Notes: generated from the letters alone by a model not told the origin. 64,000 nt of DNA from an uncultured Prevotellaceae bacterium (GCA_946186575.1 CAMHNO010000002.1:1-64000), one strand, 5' to 3'; shown: positions 33,380-41,695, numbered from the stretch's first letter. Numbers and translations are program-made.

Positions 33380-34672
33380 ATGAAAAAAATTCTATTCACA
33401 CTCTTGTGCATCATGGCCACCATGAGCACTATGGGACTAAGCGCCCAGGACAACGCTAAGAACCTCAATCCAGGTCAGTGGAAACATGGACTCGCCATCG
33501 GAGCTCAGTGGATTGCACGCGACATGGGGTTCGCACAAGCCGAAGAACAAGTGATCTCGCGCACCAACGAGAACTACACTCTCGACGACCTAAAAAACAT
33601 GTATGGCAGCCGCGACAAGTGGATGACAGTCTACAACAAACTCAAGGCTCACGAGAATGAGAGTGGCGACATCGACAAGCTCGTCACTACAGTTGCTGCC
33701 GAGTATGAAAAAGGTGCTGTTATCAAGAACGGCATGAAAAAAGATGTTGAGAAATACAACGCAAGCCACGATGGTAACGAGGTGGGCGCTACCACAGCAC
33801 CCGACCCTGCCGCCAGCAACAACGCCGACGCAGCAAGCACCACCATCACTACAACCAACGACTCAACTGCGGCTCAAGACAAAAACGCAAGCGACGACAA
33901 GAAAGACGATGGCTCGCACTCGGGTGGACACGGATTTCTCTACCTGCTCTCTATTTTGGGACTCGCACTGGGAGCTATTGGCACTTTCCTCGCACTGCAA
34001 GCACGCAAGGAGAACCAGGCCATCATGAGCGACATCAACGGCGACATCAACAACATGCAGAAGCAGCTCGACAAGATGCGCTCTTCACTCAAGAACGACC
34101 ATCCCGTGACACTGGGAAAAGCTGCTAAGCGCGACACTAAGCTCAACGAGACCGAGGCTCTGGCTCAAACCAAGAAGATAGACTTTGGTGCAAAGCCTGC
34201 TCAAAAACAAGAACCCAAGAAAGAGGCAAAGAAAGAAGAACCCAAGAATGAGGTGAAGAAGGAAGAGAAGAAAGACGAAAAGAAGGACGAAAAGAAAGAA
34301 ATAAAGAAAGAAGAGCCCAAGCAGGAAGAGAAGAAAGCTACCATACTGGGTGAGCCACGCATCCTCTTCATGGCCAAGCCCGACGAGGACGACAACTTCT
34401 CGCGCTCATCTTCTCAATATGAGCCTGGAAACTCTATCTTTGAGCTCACTACTATGGACGGTAAGAGCGGTTCGTTCACCGTTATCAACAAAGCCGACGC
34501 CCACAAGCTGGCCCTGCTCATGCCAGGCGACACTCTCACTCGCGCCTGCTCTGGCAACAACATCCAGTCTACTGCCGGCAAGTCGCGCATCATCACCGAC
34601 CGTGCCGGACGCGCACAGCTCGAGAACGGCAAGTGGCACATCGTGGTCAAAGCTATCGTTCACTACGACTAA
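33380..34672 (+). CDS. Membrane protein with signal peptide, coiled coil and Lys/Glu-rich linker
   Basis: 430 residues. Signal peptide about 1-22 (ending LSAQ); extracytoplasmic part to about 185 with a Ser/Thr/Asp-rich spacer; one membrane helix about 190-210 (FLYLLSILGLALGAIGTFLAL); coiled coil about 212-245 (INGDINNMQKQLDKMRSSL); a highly charged KEEPK-type linker about 275-325; and a compact C-terminal domain (ILFMAKPDEDDNF...AQLENGKWHIVVKAIVHYD). Topology predicts the coiled coil and C-terminal domain in the cytoplasm, where they could tether the tubulin- or actin-like proteins (inference). No known family recognised. Confidence 0.8.
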   Translation: MKKILFTLLCIMATMSTMGLSAQDNAKNLNPGQWKHGLAIGAQWIARDMGFAQAEEQVISRTNENYTLDDLKNMYGSRDKWMTVYNKLKAHENESGDIDKLVTTVAAEYEKGAVIKNGMKKDVEKYNASHDGNEVGATTAPDPAASNNADAASTTITTTNDSTAAQDKNASDDKKDDGSHSGGHGFLYLLSILGLALGAIGTFLALQARKENQAIMSDINGDINNMQKQLDKMRSSLKNDHPVTLGKAAKRDTKLNETEALAQTKKIDFGAKPAQKQEPKKEAKKEEPKNEVKKEEKKDEKKDEKKEIKKEEPKQEEKKATILGEPRILFMAKPDEDDNFSRSSSQYEPGNSIFELTTMDGKSGSFTVINKADAHKLALLMPGDTLTRACSGNNIQSTAGKSRIITDRAGRAQLENGKWHIVVKAIVHYD

Positions 34673-34682
34673 TGCTCACACC

Positions 34683-34746
34683 TGAAAACCATAATGGGGG
34701 ATGCGTCAAGAGATATGCATCTTTAGCGCAATCCCCCATTTTCAGT
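34683..34746 (+). terminator. Terminator-like hairpin after the 33380 gene
   Basis: Arms AATGGGGGAT (34693-34702) and ATCCCCCATT (34731-34740) extended by TGAAAA/TTTTCA with a small bulge. It separates the first five genes of the set from the two zinc-ribbon genes. Confidence 0.65.
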
Positions 34747-34776
34747 TTATTACTTAACATTTAACACTTAACCATA

Positions 34777-35457
34777 GTGCACATTTTCTGCCCCGAATGT
34801 GGGAAACATATCGACGTGTCGATTCAAGAAATCGAGAGGCTCGAAGGACACTACGTGTGCCCTCAGTGCCTCACCGAGATTAATCTTGACATCGACACCG
34901 GCAAGAAAAACACAACCATCGAGCCACAGGCACCAGCCCACAGCCACAGCGGTAGCCAAGATAAAGAAATCAACGAATCGCAGGCTCAGCACCACACCAT
35001 CACTGCCAGCGACAATGCCTCAGACCACAGCAGTAGCAGCACGCCACCGGCTCAACCCGAGCACGCCAATGCCCACGACAACGCCGCAACGCTGCAGCAA
35101 GAGCCCGAGCAAGTCGACGCCGTGATCAGATACTGCAAAAACTGCGGCGCGTTTATCAAGGAAGGCGCCAACTTCTGCCCTAAATGCGGCAAGTTTGTGA
35201 GAGTGAAACCACCCAAATATCAGTCTCAACAGTCAAAGAAGTCGTCATCGCCACCACCCTACAAGAAATCAGTAACACAAGACCACAGTCAACGATTATC
35301 AACTCCCACCACTCCCATGGCCAACAATAAACGAAAATCTGCAAGCGCAAAAAAAGAAAAATCACAGTTCAGCATCCTGAGCATTGGCGGATGCCTGGCT
35401 CTGACGGTAATTGTGGTTGCGCTGTTCTTCATTGTCTACATTTTCATTGGAGAGTAA
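34777..35457 (+). CDS. Double zinc-ribbon protein with C-terminal membrane anchor
   Basis: 226 residues starting at GTG 34777; no in-frame ATG precedes the first zinc ribbon. N-terminal ribbon CPECGKHIDV...CPQC (residues 4-32), a polar His/Gln/Ser-rich linker, a second ribbon CKNCGAFIKEGANFCPKCGKF (about 119-139), a basic Ser/Pro/Lys stretch, and a single C-terminal helix (about 200-223, ALTVIVVALFFIVYIFIG). Tail-anchored with both ribbons in the cytoplasm. The 35552 gene has the same general plan, so the two look like a functional pair attached to the upstream set. Confidence 0.75.
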   Translation: MHIFCPECGKHIDVSIQEIERLEGHYVCPQCLTEINLDIDTGKKNTTIEPQAPAHSHSGSQDKEINESQAQHHTITASDNASDHSSSSTPPAQPEHANAHDNAATLQQEPEQVDAVIRYCKNCGAFIKEGANFCPKCGKFVRVKPPKYQSQQSKKSSSPPPYKKSVTQDHSQRLSTPTTPMANNKRKSASAKKEKSQFSILSIGGCLALTVIVVALFFIVYIFIGE

Positions 35458-35551
35458 CAGTAATCTTGTTTTACACATTATTATATATATTCACGCTCAC
35501 TCATCTTGCCTGAGCAACCCTCAATGGCAATTAACAACATAAGCTCTATTC

Positions 35552-36193
35552 ATGAAGATTGAATGTCCAAAGTGCGGATTCGCAACACAGCAATCACAAG
35601 AAGAACTCAGCAAGCTCAACAACACCATCACTTGCCCCAAGTGCATGTCGCAACTCAAAATTGTGAATGGTGTTGCCTACATACCCACAACCAACACTCC
35701 ACTCGAGGAGCTGAAACCGCACGAAGAGCAACCACCACAGTTCAAGGGAGAGGAATACTACAACACTCACATCACTCACGGCAATCTCGACCCGCTCTAC
35801 GATGACGCCATCAGCTATATCAAGACCTGCAATGTCATCACTCTGCCAATGCTGCAACGCTACTTCGACATCACACCTGAGAGGGCCGAAACGCTCATGC
35901 AGCAGCTCGAGGACAACAAGATTGTGGCACCCTACGACGGCAAAGGACCGCGCAAGATTCTCATCGAACACAACACTAATCTCTCGTGGAACACCTCTCA
36001 CATCAGAAACTTCGAGAAAGACAAGCAAAACGCGCAGATGATGCAAGAGATGATGCGCAGCAAAATCGAAGATGACAAAAACAATCCCGACAAGCGCATC
36101 AAGAGCTGCTCATGCGCTCTGCCAAGCCTGGGAATAATCCTCATGGCGCTAATCGCAATCTACTTCCTTATCAGACTAATAACCAACCAATAG
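35552..36193 (+). CDS. Zinc-ribbon protein with FtsK-gamma-like winged helix and membrane tail
   Basis: 213 residues. N-terminal zinc ribbon CPKCGFATQQ...CPKC (5-32); linker; winged-helix segment about 80-138 (DPLYDDAISYIKTCNVITLPMLQRYFDI..AETLMQQLEDNKIVAPYDGKGPRKIL) that closely follows the gamma domain of the FtsK translocase, the part that binds KOPS DNA; a helical charged stretch; and a C-terminal membrane helix (about 187-208). There is no FtsK motor. It suggests membrane-tethered DNA contact, or reuse of the fold for protein binding. Last gene of the block. Confidence 0.8.
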   Translation: MKIECPKCGFATQQSQEELSKLNNTITCPKCMSQLKIVNGVAYIPTTNTPLEELKPHEEQPPQFKGEEYYNTHITHGNLDPLYDDAISYIKTCNVITLPMLQRYFDITPERAETLMQQLEDNKIVAPYDGKGPRKILIEHNTNLSWNTSHIRNFEKDKQNAQMMQEMMRSKIEDDKNNPDKRIKSCSCALPSLGIILMALIAIYFLIRLITNQ

Positions 36194-36218
36194 CAAACCG
36201 TTGCTCTCTAATTCTATT

Positions 36219-36266
36219 TTAACCTGAGTTAGACGAATTCGTCGTTTGAAAAATGCGATTTAGCGA
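36219..36266. repeat. Dispersed intergenic repeat, copy 2
   Basis: Same ends and spacing as 17118-17165 (TTAACCTGAGT ... AAAATGCGATTTAGCGA); here the centre is the palindrome GACGAATTCGTC. Confidence 0.7.
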
Positions 36267-36347
36267 AAATTTGTTGTAGGGTCAGAGCATGCTCTGTCCA
36301 CTTCCTGTTTTCGTCAATAGGACACCCTAAATAATTAGGGGTATAAA

Positions 36348-36641
36348 AGCATCGAAGATGCTATGGCGGGTCGAAGACCCCGACTTCATTAGTATAACCA
36401 TGCAAGACCATCGAAGATGGTCGCAGCTTGGTTCCTGTGTATCAATCGTCTGTGGGTGCATCGAAGATGAACTTCGGCTGAACACCGACTCAATAAATGA
36501 CTAAACAGTACCAGTGATGAAGTTCGCCTTCGGCGCACCTTTCTTTAGACTCGAATAGGACCAAGCTGCGAGGGTCTTCGACCCTCTTACATGGTCTTAG
36601 CGACAAAAAGCTTCTTCGAAGCATTTCAGTGTCTTCGACAC
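36348..36641. repeat. Array of mini-hairpins with invariant C-GAA-G loop, itself inverted
   Basis: Left half, loop GAA on the plus strand: stems at 36348-36362 (AGCATC), 36368-36380 (GGGTC), 36406-36422 (GACCATC), 36459-36469 (CATC). Right half, loop TTC (GAA on the minus strand): 36525-36535 (CGCC), 36570-36586 (GAGGGTC), 36610-36622 (GCTTC), 36629-36641 (GTGTC). All eight close C-GAA-G. Longer inverted arms join the halves: 36422-36436 with 36557-36570, and 36404-36411 with 36591-36598. Confidence 0.85.
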
Positions 36642-36823
36642 AATCTGCATAACTCGCTTATTATCACTCGTTTCAGACACGAAATCAAATACAAAGATAT
36701 AATAATCTCAATTGTATTCTCCTTTTAAAAAAGACACAAACAACTGTGTGGGACACCCGATAATGCAGAATATTGTTTTGTAAATACTTGTAGTTGAGAG
36801 TGTTGTGAATCACAAAAAAAAGA

Positions 36824-36858
36824 AAGAGCGAATAGTGCCGAAGCACATCTTCGCTCTT
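36824..36858 (-). terminator. Terminator of tRNA-Asp
   Basis: 9-bp arms AAGAGCGAA (36824-36832) and TTCGCTCTT (36850-36858); on the minus strand followed by a run of eight T. Lies 17 bp after the tRNA. Confidence 0.85.
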
Positions 36859-36874
36859 CTCCTCTCTCCACTTG

Positions 36875-36948
36875 CGGTGCGTACAGGACTCGAACCAGCG
36901 ACCTCCTGCGTGACAGGCAGGCATTCTAACCAACTGAACTAACGCACC
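36875..36948 (-). tRNA. tRNA-Asp (anticodon GTC)
   Basis: 74 nt. Acceptor arms GGTGCGT and ACGCACC pair fully, discriminator G, anticodon stem CCTGC/GCAGG around loop CTGTCAC (anticodon GTC), T-loop GGTTCGAGTCC. The CCA end is not encoded. Confidence 0.97.
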
Positions 36949-37250
36949 AAGTTGAAATTGCGGTGCAAAGTTACACACATTTTTTGAACTGGCAAAATTT
37001 TTCGCACATTTTTTTGATTTTTTCTTGATTTTAGGCCATAAATAGCCTTACTATTACAAAATATAGGCATTTTTTAGTAGTGCAAAACAATTGTCATACA
37101 TATTTATTCAAAAAACTATCATTATTTTGCTACTAAAAGGGGTAGTTTTAGCTTTTTTGGTTCAAAAAACATTCTAATTATTTGGAAATTACATCTTTAT
37201 GTTTTTATTTTGCGTTTGCTTAATAGAAATTTTTAACTTACTACAATTAT
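36949..37250. other. 302-bp AT-rich region between tRNA-Asp and the HTH gene
   Basis: Carries the tRNA promoter at its left end. The remainder is strongly AT-rich with no gene and no clear TAnnTTTG box before 37251. Confidence 0.6.
36966..36996 (-). promoter_or_regulatory. Promoter of tRNA-Asp
   Basis: Minus strand -7 TAACTTTG (36966-36973), -33 TTTG (36993-36996), spacing exactly 19 bp; 17 bp before the mature tRNA end. Confidence 0.8.
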
Positions 37251-37466
37251 ATGACAAACACCACTAAAGATTTGACGGTGCGAGAACGTGAAGTTCTAAG
37301 GTTTCTTGTTGAGGGTATGAGCAGCCGTGAAATTGCCGAGAAGCTATATATCTCGATCAACACGGTTCAATATCACCGCAAGCAATTGTTGCACAAGACT
37401 GACTCGCGCAACGTTGCCGAACTGATAGGCAAGGCCTATAAGTTAAGATTGATTGAATTTGATTGA
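37251..37466 (+). CDS. Stand-alone LuxR/GerE-type HTH protein
   Basis: 71 residues that are almost only a GerE helix-turn-helix: LTVREREVLRFLVEGMSSREIAEKL...SINTVQYHRKQLL. No receiver, PAS or ligand domain is attached, and the gene is not next to a kinase. It could be a small DNA-binding regulator acting by itself or with a partner encoded elsewhere. The start is the first ATG after an AT-rich leader. Confidence 0.85.
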   Translation: MTNTTKDLTVREREVLRFLVEGMSSREIAEKLYISINTVQYHRKQLLHKTDSRNVAELIGKAYKLRLIEFD

Positions 37467-37792
37467 TGACAAGAAGTGCTCATCAAGGTATAAATCCTAT
37501 TACCATTCCTGGTCGCTAATATGTGTCAGGAATGTTTTTTATGCCCGAATTCCTAAAGTGCCACAAAAAAACTATGCGAGAGCGATTTTTCACAAAGTCG
37601 CTCCCGCAGGATTTTAGAGTATGAGAAAATTTACTTTTGTGTTTTTTATTTATTTGATATTAAATCAAGAATTTCATTATTTACGTTTTATCGATTGCAA
37701 ATATATATGATTTGTTTTTAAAATGCAAGAAAAAGTGACATTTTTTTGAAAAAATATCACTTTTTCTCATTTTACGACATTGATAATGTCCG
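37467..37792. other. 326-bp convergent intergenic region
   Basis: Contains a terminator hairpin (37576-37607) and otherwise AT-rich sequence; no gene seen. Confidence 0.6.
37576..37607. terminator. Terminator hairpin between convergent genes
   Basis: Arms GCGAGAGCGA (37576-37585) and TCGCTCCCGC (37598-37607), one mismatch. On the minus strand it is followed by a run of T, so it may end the AGCS transcript; it could also serve the HTH gene. Confidence 0.6.
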
Positions 37793-39175
37793 CTAATGCT
37801 TCTTTTGGGCAAAGTATCGCCGTGCCTCATGCTTAACGCGCGACGAGAGCAGCAGCAGCGCAGTCATCGTGCAGCAAGCCATCAGGAAGAAAGCAATGTC
37901 CATGAAGCCCACCACCACCTTCAGCGGAACCACTGCAGCAACAACTATCATTGCCAGATAGTAGTAGTTATAATACTTGGCATTGTGCGCACCGAAGAGG
38001 AAACCGGTGCACTTGAGGCCATAGTAGCTATAGGTGAACATGGTTGAGAAAGCAAAGAAGAACACAATAATCATGAGCAGATAGTGCCCAATGTTGGGAA
38101 TGAGTTGCTGCCATGCACCCAAGGCTATGGCCAGACCCTTGGGGTCGTTGCCCACACCCACATAGTTACCAGCTATGATAATGGGAATGGCTGTGAGGGT
38201 GCACACCAGGCCCGAGTCGATGGCGGGACCCAGCATAGCAATCAGGCCCTCACGCACTGGCTCGGTGTTCTTGCTCGCACCATGCATCATCGAGGCGGTG
38301 CCTATGCCGGCCTCGTTCACGTAGGCTGCGCGCCGGGCGCCAATAAGCGCCACATAGGCAAAACCACCCAAGCCCGCCTCAAACGAGAATGCCCCTTCAA
38401 ATATCGAGGCAAAAACGCCAGGCACCTTGTCGTAGTTCAGTGCCATGATAACCAGCACCATAATCAGGTAGAGGGTGACCATTAGTGGTACCATCTTCGA
38501 TGCGATAGCGGCAATACTCTTGATGCCACGCAGGATCACTGCGGCCACGATGCCCACCATCACAAGACCCATGATGAGTCTCAGCCACGGAGTGTTTTCA
38601 ATGCCCATGGGAGTGGTGAACACGGTCGTAACGCTCTCCACGAGCTGATTGGCCTGCCACACACAGAGTGTGCCCACAAGACCAAAAATGGCAAATGCCA
38701 CTGCCATTGGCCTCCACTTCTGGCCAAGCCCTTTGGTGATGATATACATGGGGCCGCCCTGCACCTCGCCAGCACTGTCCTTGCCCTTGTACATGATAGC
38801 CAGTGTTCCCTCAAAGAACTTGGTGCACATTCCCACCAGTGCGCTCACCCACATCCAGAAAATAACGCCCGGGTTGCCGTTACCCACTGTCAGCGCCACT
38901 GCCACACCAGCAATGTTGCCCATGCCCACGGTGGCTGCTATGGCACTCATCAGAGCCTGAAAAGAGCTAATCTGCCCTGTTGCCTTGCCACTGTTCTTGG
39001 CCTGCTTCTCGCGCAGCACTGCTATGGCCTGCGGCAGCCGCCTTATCGACACCGCCCCCGAATAGAAAAACAAAAACAGTCCGCCACCAATCAGCAGCAA
39101 GAACTCGGGATATTCGCACAGGGCATCGGCCACTGCTATAATGCCGTCTCCTATTTTAGTTAAGAAGTCACTCAT
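37793..39175 (-). CDS. AGCS-family sodium:alanine/glycine symporter
   Basis: 460 residues, about 10-11 membrane helices. Family signatures: GAVSIRRLPQA near 40, ISSFQALMSAIAATVGMGNIAGVAVAL (segments about 67-95), GGPMYIITKGLG about 142-153, and ARRAAYVNEAGIGTASMMHG about 280-299. Imports alanine or glycine with Na+ across the inner membrane. It begins 40 bp after the last TPM gene, so it may be the end of the LemA/TPM transcript. Confidence 0.93.
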   Translation of the reverse strand: MSDFLTKIGDGIIAVADALCEYPEFLLLIGGGLFLFFYSGAVSIRRLPQAIAVLREKQAKNSGKATGQISSFQALMSAIAATVGMGNIAGVAVALTVGNGNPGVIFWMWVSALVGMCTKFFEGTLAIMYKGKDSAGEVQGGPMYIITKGLGQKWRPMAVAFAIFGLVGTLCVWQANQLVESVTTVFTTPMGIENTPWLRLIMGLVMVGIVAAVILRGIKSIAAIASKMVPLMVTLYLIMVLVIMALNYDKVPGVFASIFEGAFSFEAGLGGFAYVALIGARRAAYVNEAGIGTASMMHGASKNTEPVREGLIAMLGPAIDSGLVCTLTAIPIIIAGNYVGVGNDPKGLAIALGAWQQLIPNIGHYLLMIIVFFFAFSTMFTYSYYGLKCTGFLFGAHNAKYYNYYYLAMIVVAAVVPLKVVVGFMDIAFFLMACCTMTALLLLSSRVKHEARRYFAQKKH

Positions 39176-39215
39176 AAGATTACTTAAGTATTTAAAATTA
39201 TTTCTTTGTCAGCTC

Positions 39216-40109
39216 TCAAAACTTAGTGCTGGCACCACCACCGCCAAAGTCGCCTCCGCCGTAACCATACTTGTAGGGTTCAGGCTCCTGGGGCTTGTCT
39301 GGTTCATCGTCCTCCGAGTCGTCTTCCGAATCGTCGTCCGAATTATCCTCGGTTTCGGTGTCATTGTCACTGTCGGTTGTTTCTTTTTCTATATTCTCAT
39401 CGTTAGGCTTGCTGGCTTGAGGTACATGGCTTGCCACATTGCTTGCGGCAGCCATGCCAGCAGCCATGCTCTTGCGACGGCGACGCCACAGTGCCACAAG
39501 CGCTATCACCAGCACCACAAGTGCCAGCGTAAACCAGCCATTGCCGCCACCGCTCTTCTTGGCAGGCTTGGTGTCGGCAGCAGCAGCCAGAGCCTGTTTT
39601 TCGTTGTAATCGTTGAGCACAACAGGCACTATCTCCTTGACGGCAGCTTCTATGCCGCCGGCATAGTCGCCATCCTTGAAGTGAGGCACCATGTAGTCGC
39701 TCTGAAGGCGCTTGCAAAACACGTCGGGGAAAATTCCCTCCAGCCCATAGCCTGTAGCAAACCCCACCTCGCCGGCGCCATTGTCGGTTCGGGGCTTTAC
39801 CACTATCACCAGTCCGTTGTTCTTCTTTTTGCCGCCCACTCCCCACTCGCGCCCGAGCTCGGTGGCAAACTCATTGGCATCTTTACCTGCCAGGTCGCCT
39901 ACGGTGACTATAACAATCTGAGTGCCGGTGCGCTTCGACAGGCTATCGAGCTCGGCATTGAGAGCACTCACCAGCGAGTCATTTTTTATAATACCTGCCA
40001 GGTCAACAACTGGCGATGCCTGTGCGGGCTTAGCAGGAACTTGAGCAAGACCCAAACCCCACACCACAGCTACAAGAGCAAAAACTATAGTTCTATATAA
40101 TACCTTCAT
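39216..40109 (-). CDS. TPM-domain membrane protein with acidic tail
   Basis: 297 residues. Signal peptide about 1-22; TPM domain about 33-165 (VVDLAGIIKNDSL, TGTQIVIVTVGDLAGKDANEFATELGREWGVGGKKKNNGLVIVV, GYGLEGIFPDVFC, KDGDYAGGIEAAV); membrane helix about 190-208 (WFTLALVVLVIALVALW) followed by an Arg/Lys stop sequence; then a very acidic Asp/Glu/Ser tail and a Gly-rich end. TPM domains face the periplasm. Their role is unclear: phosphatase activity in some plants, and a link to photosystem repair and membrane stress. Confidence 0.85.
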   Translation of the reverse strand: MKVLYRTIVFALVAVVWGLGLAQVPAKPAQASPVVDLAGIIKNDSLVSALNAELDSLSKRTGTQIVIVTVGDLAGKDANEFATELGREWGVGGKKKNNGLVIVVKPRTDNGAGEVGFATGYGLEGIFPDVFCKRLQSDYMVPHFKDGDYAGGIEAAVKEIVPVVLNDYNEKQALAAAADTKPAKKSGGGNGWFTLALVVLVIALVALWRRRRKSMAAGMAAASNVASHVPQASKPNDENIEKETTDSDNDTETEDNSDDDSEDDSEDDEPDKPQEPEPYKYGYGGGDFGGGGASTKF

Positions 40110-40167
40110 TTTCTCAACCGTTTCAACACTTTAACAACTTGTCATTTATAACTTACCACTCAAGAAA

Positions 40168-40974
40168 CTACCAGCTGCCGCCACCACCGCCGCCGCCAAA
40201 CGAGCCGCCGCCGAAGCCGCCCCAGCCACCGCCGCCAAACGAGCCACCGCCACCCCAGCTGCTGCCAGAGCTGCGACCGCTGCCGAAGGAGCCTGGGAAG
40301 ATGATGGGCCCGCCGGTGTAGGTGCGGGTGTTATTGCCATTGCCGTTGTTGCCGTTACTGCTCATCACAACAAAGATGAAGCAAATTATCAGCAACAGCA
40401 CAATAATGGCAAGCACTGGGTCGCCATCGTCATTCATGAGAGACTCGGCCTCGTCAAAGTCGCCCTTCAGCGCAGGCTTTATCACCTCTAAGGCCGCAAG
40501 CACACCGCCGGCATAATCATTATCCTTGAAGTAAGGTATCATCACCTCGTCCACGATGTTGTGGCACAACAGGTCGGGCAGCGGACCCTCGGCACCATAG
40601 CCGGTGCTGATGAACGCGCGGCCGCGGCCAGCAGCATCATCGCCGGTCTTGGGCTTGATAATGACCACCACGCCATTGTCTTTTCCCTTGTAGCCCACGC
40701 CCCACTTCTGACCCACTTGCTGGCCAAACTCGGCTGGCTCCATGCCGTCGAGCATCTTGCTGGTGACGGTCATCACCACCACCTGGTTGCTGGTAGTGCG
40801 CGAGAAGGTCTCGAGCGAGTCTTCGATCTCGGCTTTCTCGCTTGAGCTAAACACTCCTGCATAGTCCCACACGAGCAGTTTCTCGGCAGGCTTATCGGGC
40901 ACCTGAGCATTCAAGTTCAAGGCGATGCCCAGCATAGTGAGTATATAAAGTGTAAAATATAAGCGTCGTGTCAT
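40168..40974 (-). CDS. TPM-domain membrane protein with Gly/Ser/Trp-rich tail
   Basis: 268 residues from ATG 40974 (a TTG two codons earlier is less likely). Signal peptide about 1-23 (ending LNLNAQ); TPM domain about 31-170 (VWDYAGVFSSSEKAEIEDSL, QVVVMTVTSKMLDGMEPAEFGQQVGQKWGVG, GYGAEGPLPDLLC, KDNDYAGGVLAAL); helix about 187-205 (VLAIIVLLLIICFIFVVM); and a low-complexity tail GSSWGGGGSFGGGGWGG of the kind typical for YgcG-type TPM proteins. Confidence 0.88.
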   Translation of the reverse strand: MTRRLYFTLYILTMLGIALNLNAQVPDKPAEKLLVWDYAGVFSSSEKAEIEDSLETFSRTTSNQVVVMTVTSKMLDGMEPAEFGQQVGQKWGVGYKGKDNGVVVIIKPKTGDDAAGRGRAFISTGYGAEGPLPDLLCHNIVDEVMIPYFKDNDYAGGVLAALEVIKPALKGDFDEAESLMNDDGDPVLAIIVLLLIICFIFVVMSSNGNNGNGNNTRTYTGGPIIFPGSFGSGRSSGSSWGGGGSFGGGGWGGFGGGSFGGGGGGGSW

Positions 40975-41030
40975 TATCAAAAAAGTGCTAAAATAATAAA
41001 TCCATCAAGACATCTCGAACTTTAACAGCA

Positions 41031-41615
41031 TTAATGTTTCTTTGTCAAGATAGTCTTTATCTCATCGAGGGCAGCATTGATGCCGCCAGCATAGTCATTG
41101 TCCTTGAATTGCGGAACCATCTTCTCGTTGGCGATGATAGTACACATCTCATCGGTGATAATCTTCTCCATTCCTGTGCCTGTGGCAATAGCCACTTGGC
41201 CTTTCTGGTCGTGAACATCTCCACCCTTGGGCTTGATGACGATGGTAATGCCATCATTGGTCTCCTTGCGGCCTACGCCCCATTTATTACCCAGTGCCAC
41301 AGCATAGTCATGGATATCCATTCCTGCAAGGTCGTCGACGATGACCACTGCCACTTGCGCCAGCTTTAGGCTATCGAGCTCTGCAGCTTTTTTGTTGATT
41401 GTGTCAACCTCACTCGCTTTCAGAATGGAGGCTTGGTCAAGGACAAAGGAATTGAGTGGTTCGGGCAATGCGTTATTGATGTCGGCTTTATTCTTCACCG
41501 TCGAGCTCGTTTGCGAACTATTGCCTGCCTGCCCCGAGTCGCTGGAATTCCTGCATGCCGGCAATGCCACAAGTAGCACTGCCATAGCCAGAAATATTAT
41601 AACTTTATTCTTCAT
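41031..41615 (-). CDS. TPM-domain lipoprotein
   Basis: 194 residues from ATG 41615 (upstream TTG rejected). Lipobox LPAC with Cys20, Ser/Asn-rich spacer, then TPM domain about 45-190: NSFVLDQASILKASEVDTI, QVAVVIVDDLAGMDIHDYAVALGNKWGVG, KDNDYAGGINAALDEI. No membrane helix after the domain, so this member is held only by lipid. Third TPM protein of the cluster. Confidence 0.87.
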   Translation of the reverse strand: MKNKVIIFLAMAVLLVALPACRNSSDSGQAGNSSQTSSTVKNKADINNALPEPLNSFVLDQASILKASEVDTINKKAAELDSLKLAQVAVVIVDDLAGMDIHDYAVALGNKWGVGRKETNDGITIVIKPKGGDVHDQKGQVAIATGTGMEKIITDEMCTIIANEKMVPQFKDNDYAGGINAALDEIKTILTKKH

Positions 41616-41695
41616 AATAGAAACCTTATTGCTCAATCGTTAAGCATCACCTGCGCTGCTATGTGTGTGTGGCGCAATGCTAATGTTGCTAATTT

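Larger units (their letters stand above)
36194..36874. other. 681-bp intergenic region rich in hairpins
   Basis: No gene. Holds a dispersed repeat copy (36219-36266), palindromes GACGAATTCGTC (36232-36243) and CAGAGCATGCTCTG (36283-36296), a CCCTAA/TTAGGG hairpin (36325-36340), the mini-hairpin array (36348-36641), and the tRNA terminator (36824-36858). Confidence 0.8.

Noticed and set aside
36685-36978. 97-codon minus-strand frame across the tRNA
   Set aside because: Its translation through the tRNA is the usual artefact seen over tRNA genes, and the tRNA structure is complete.
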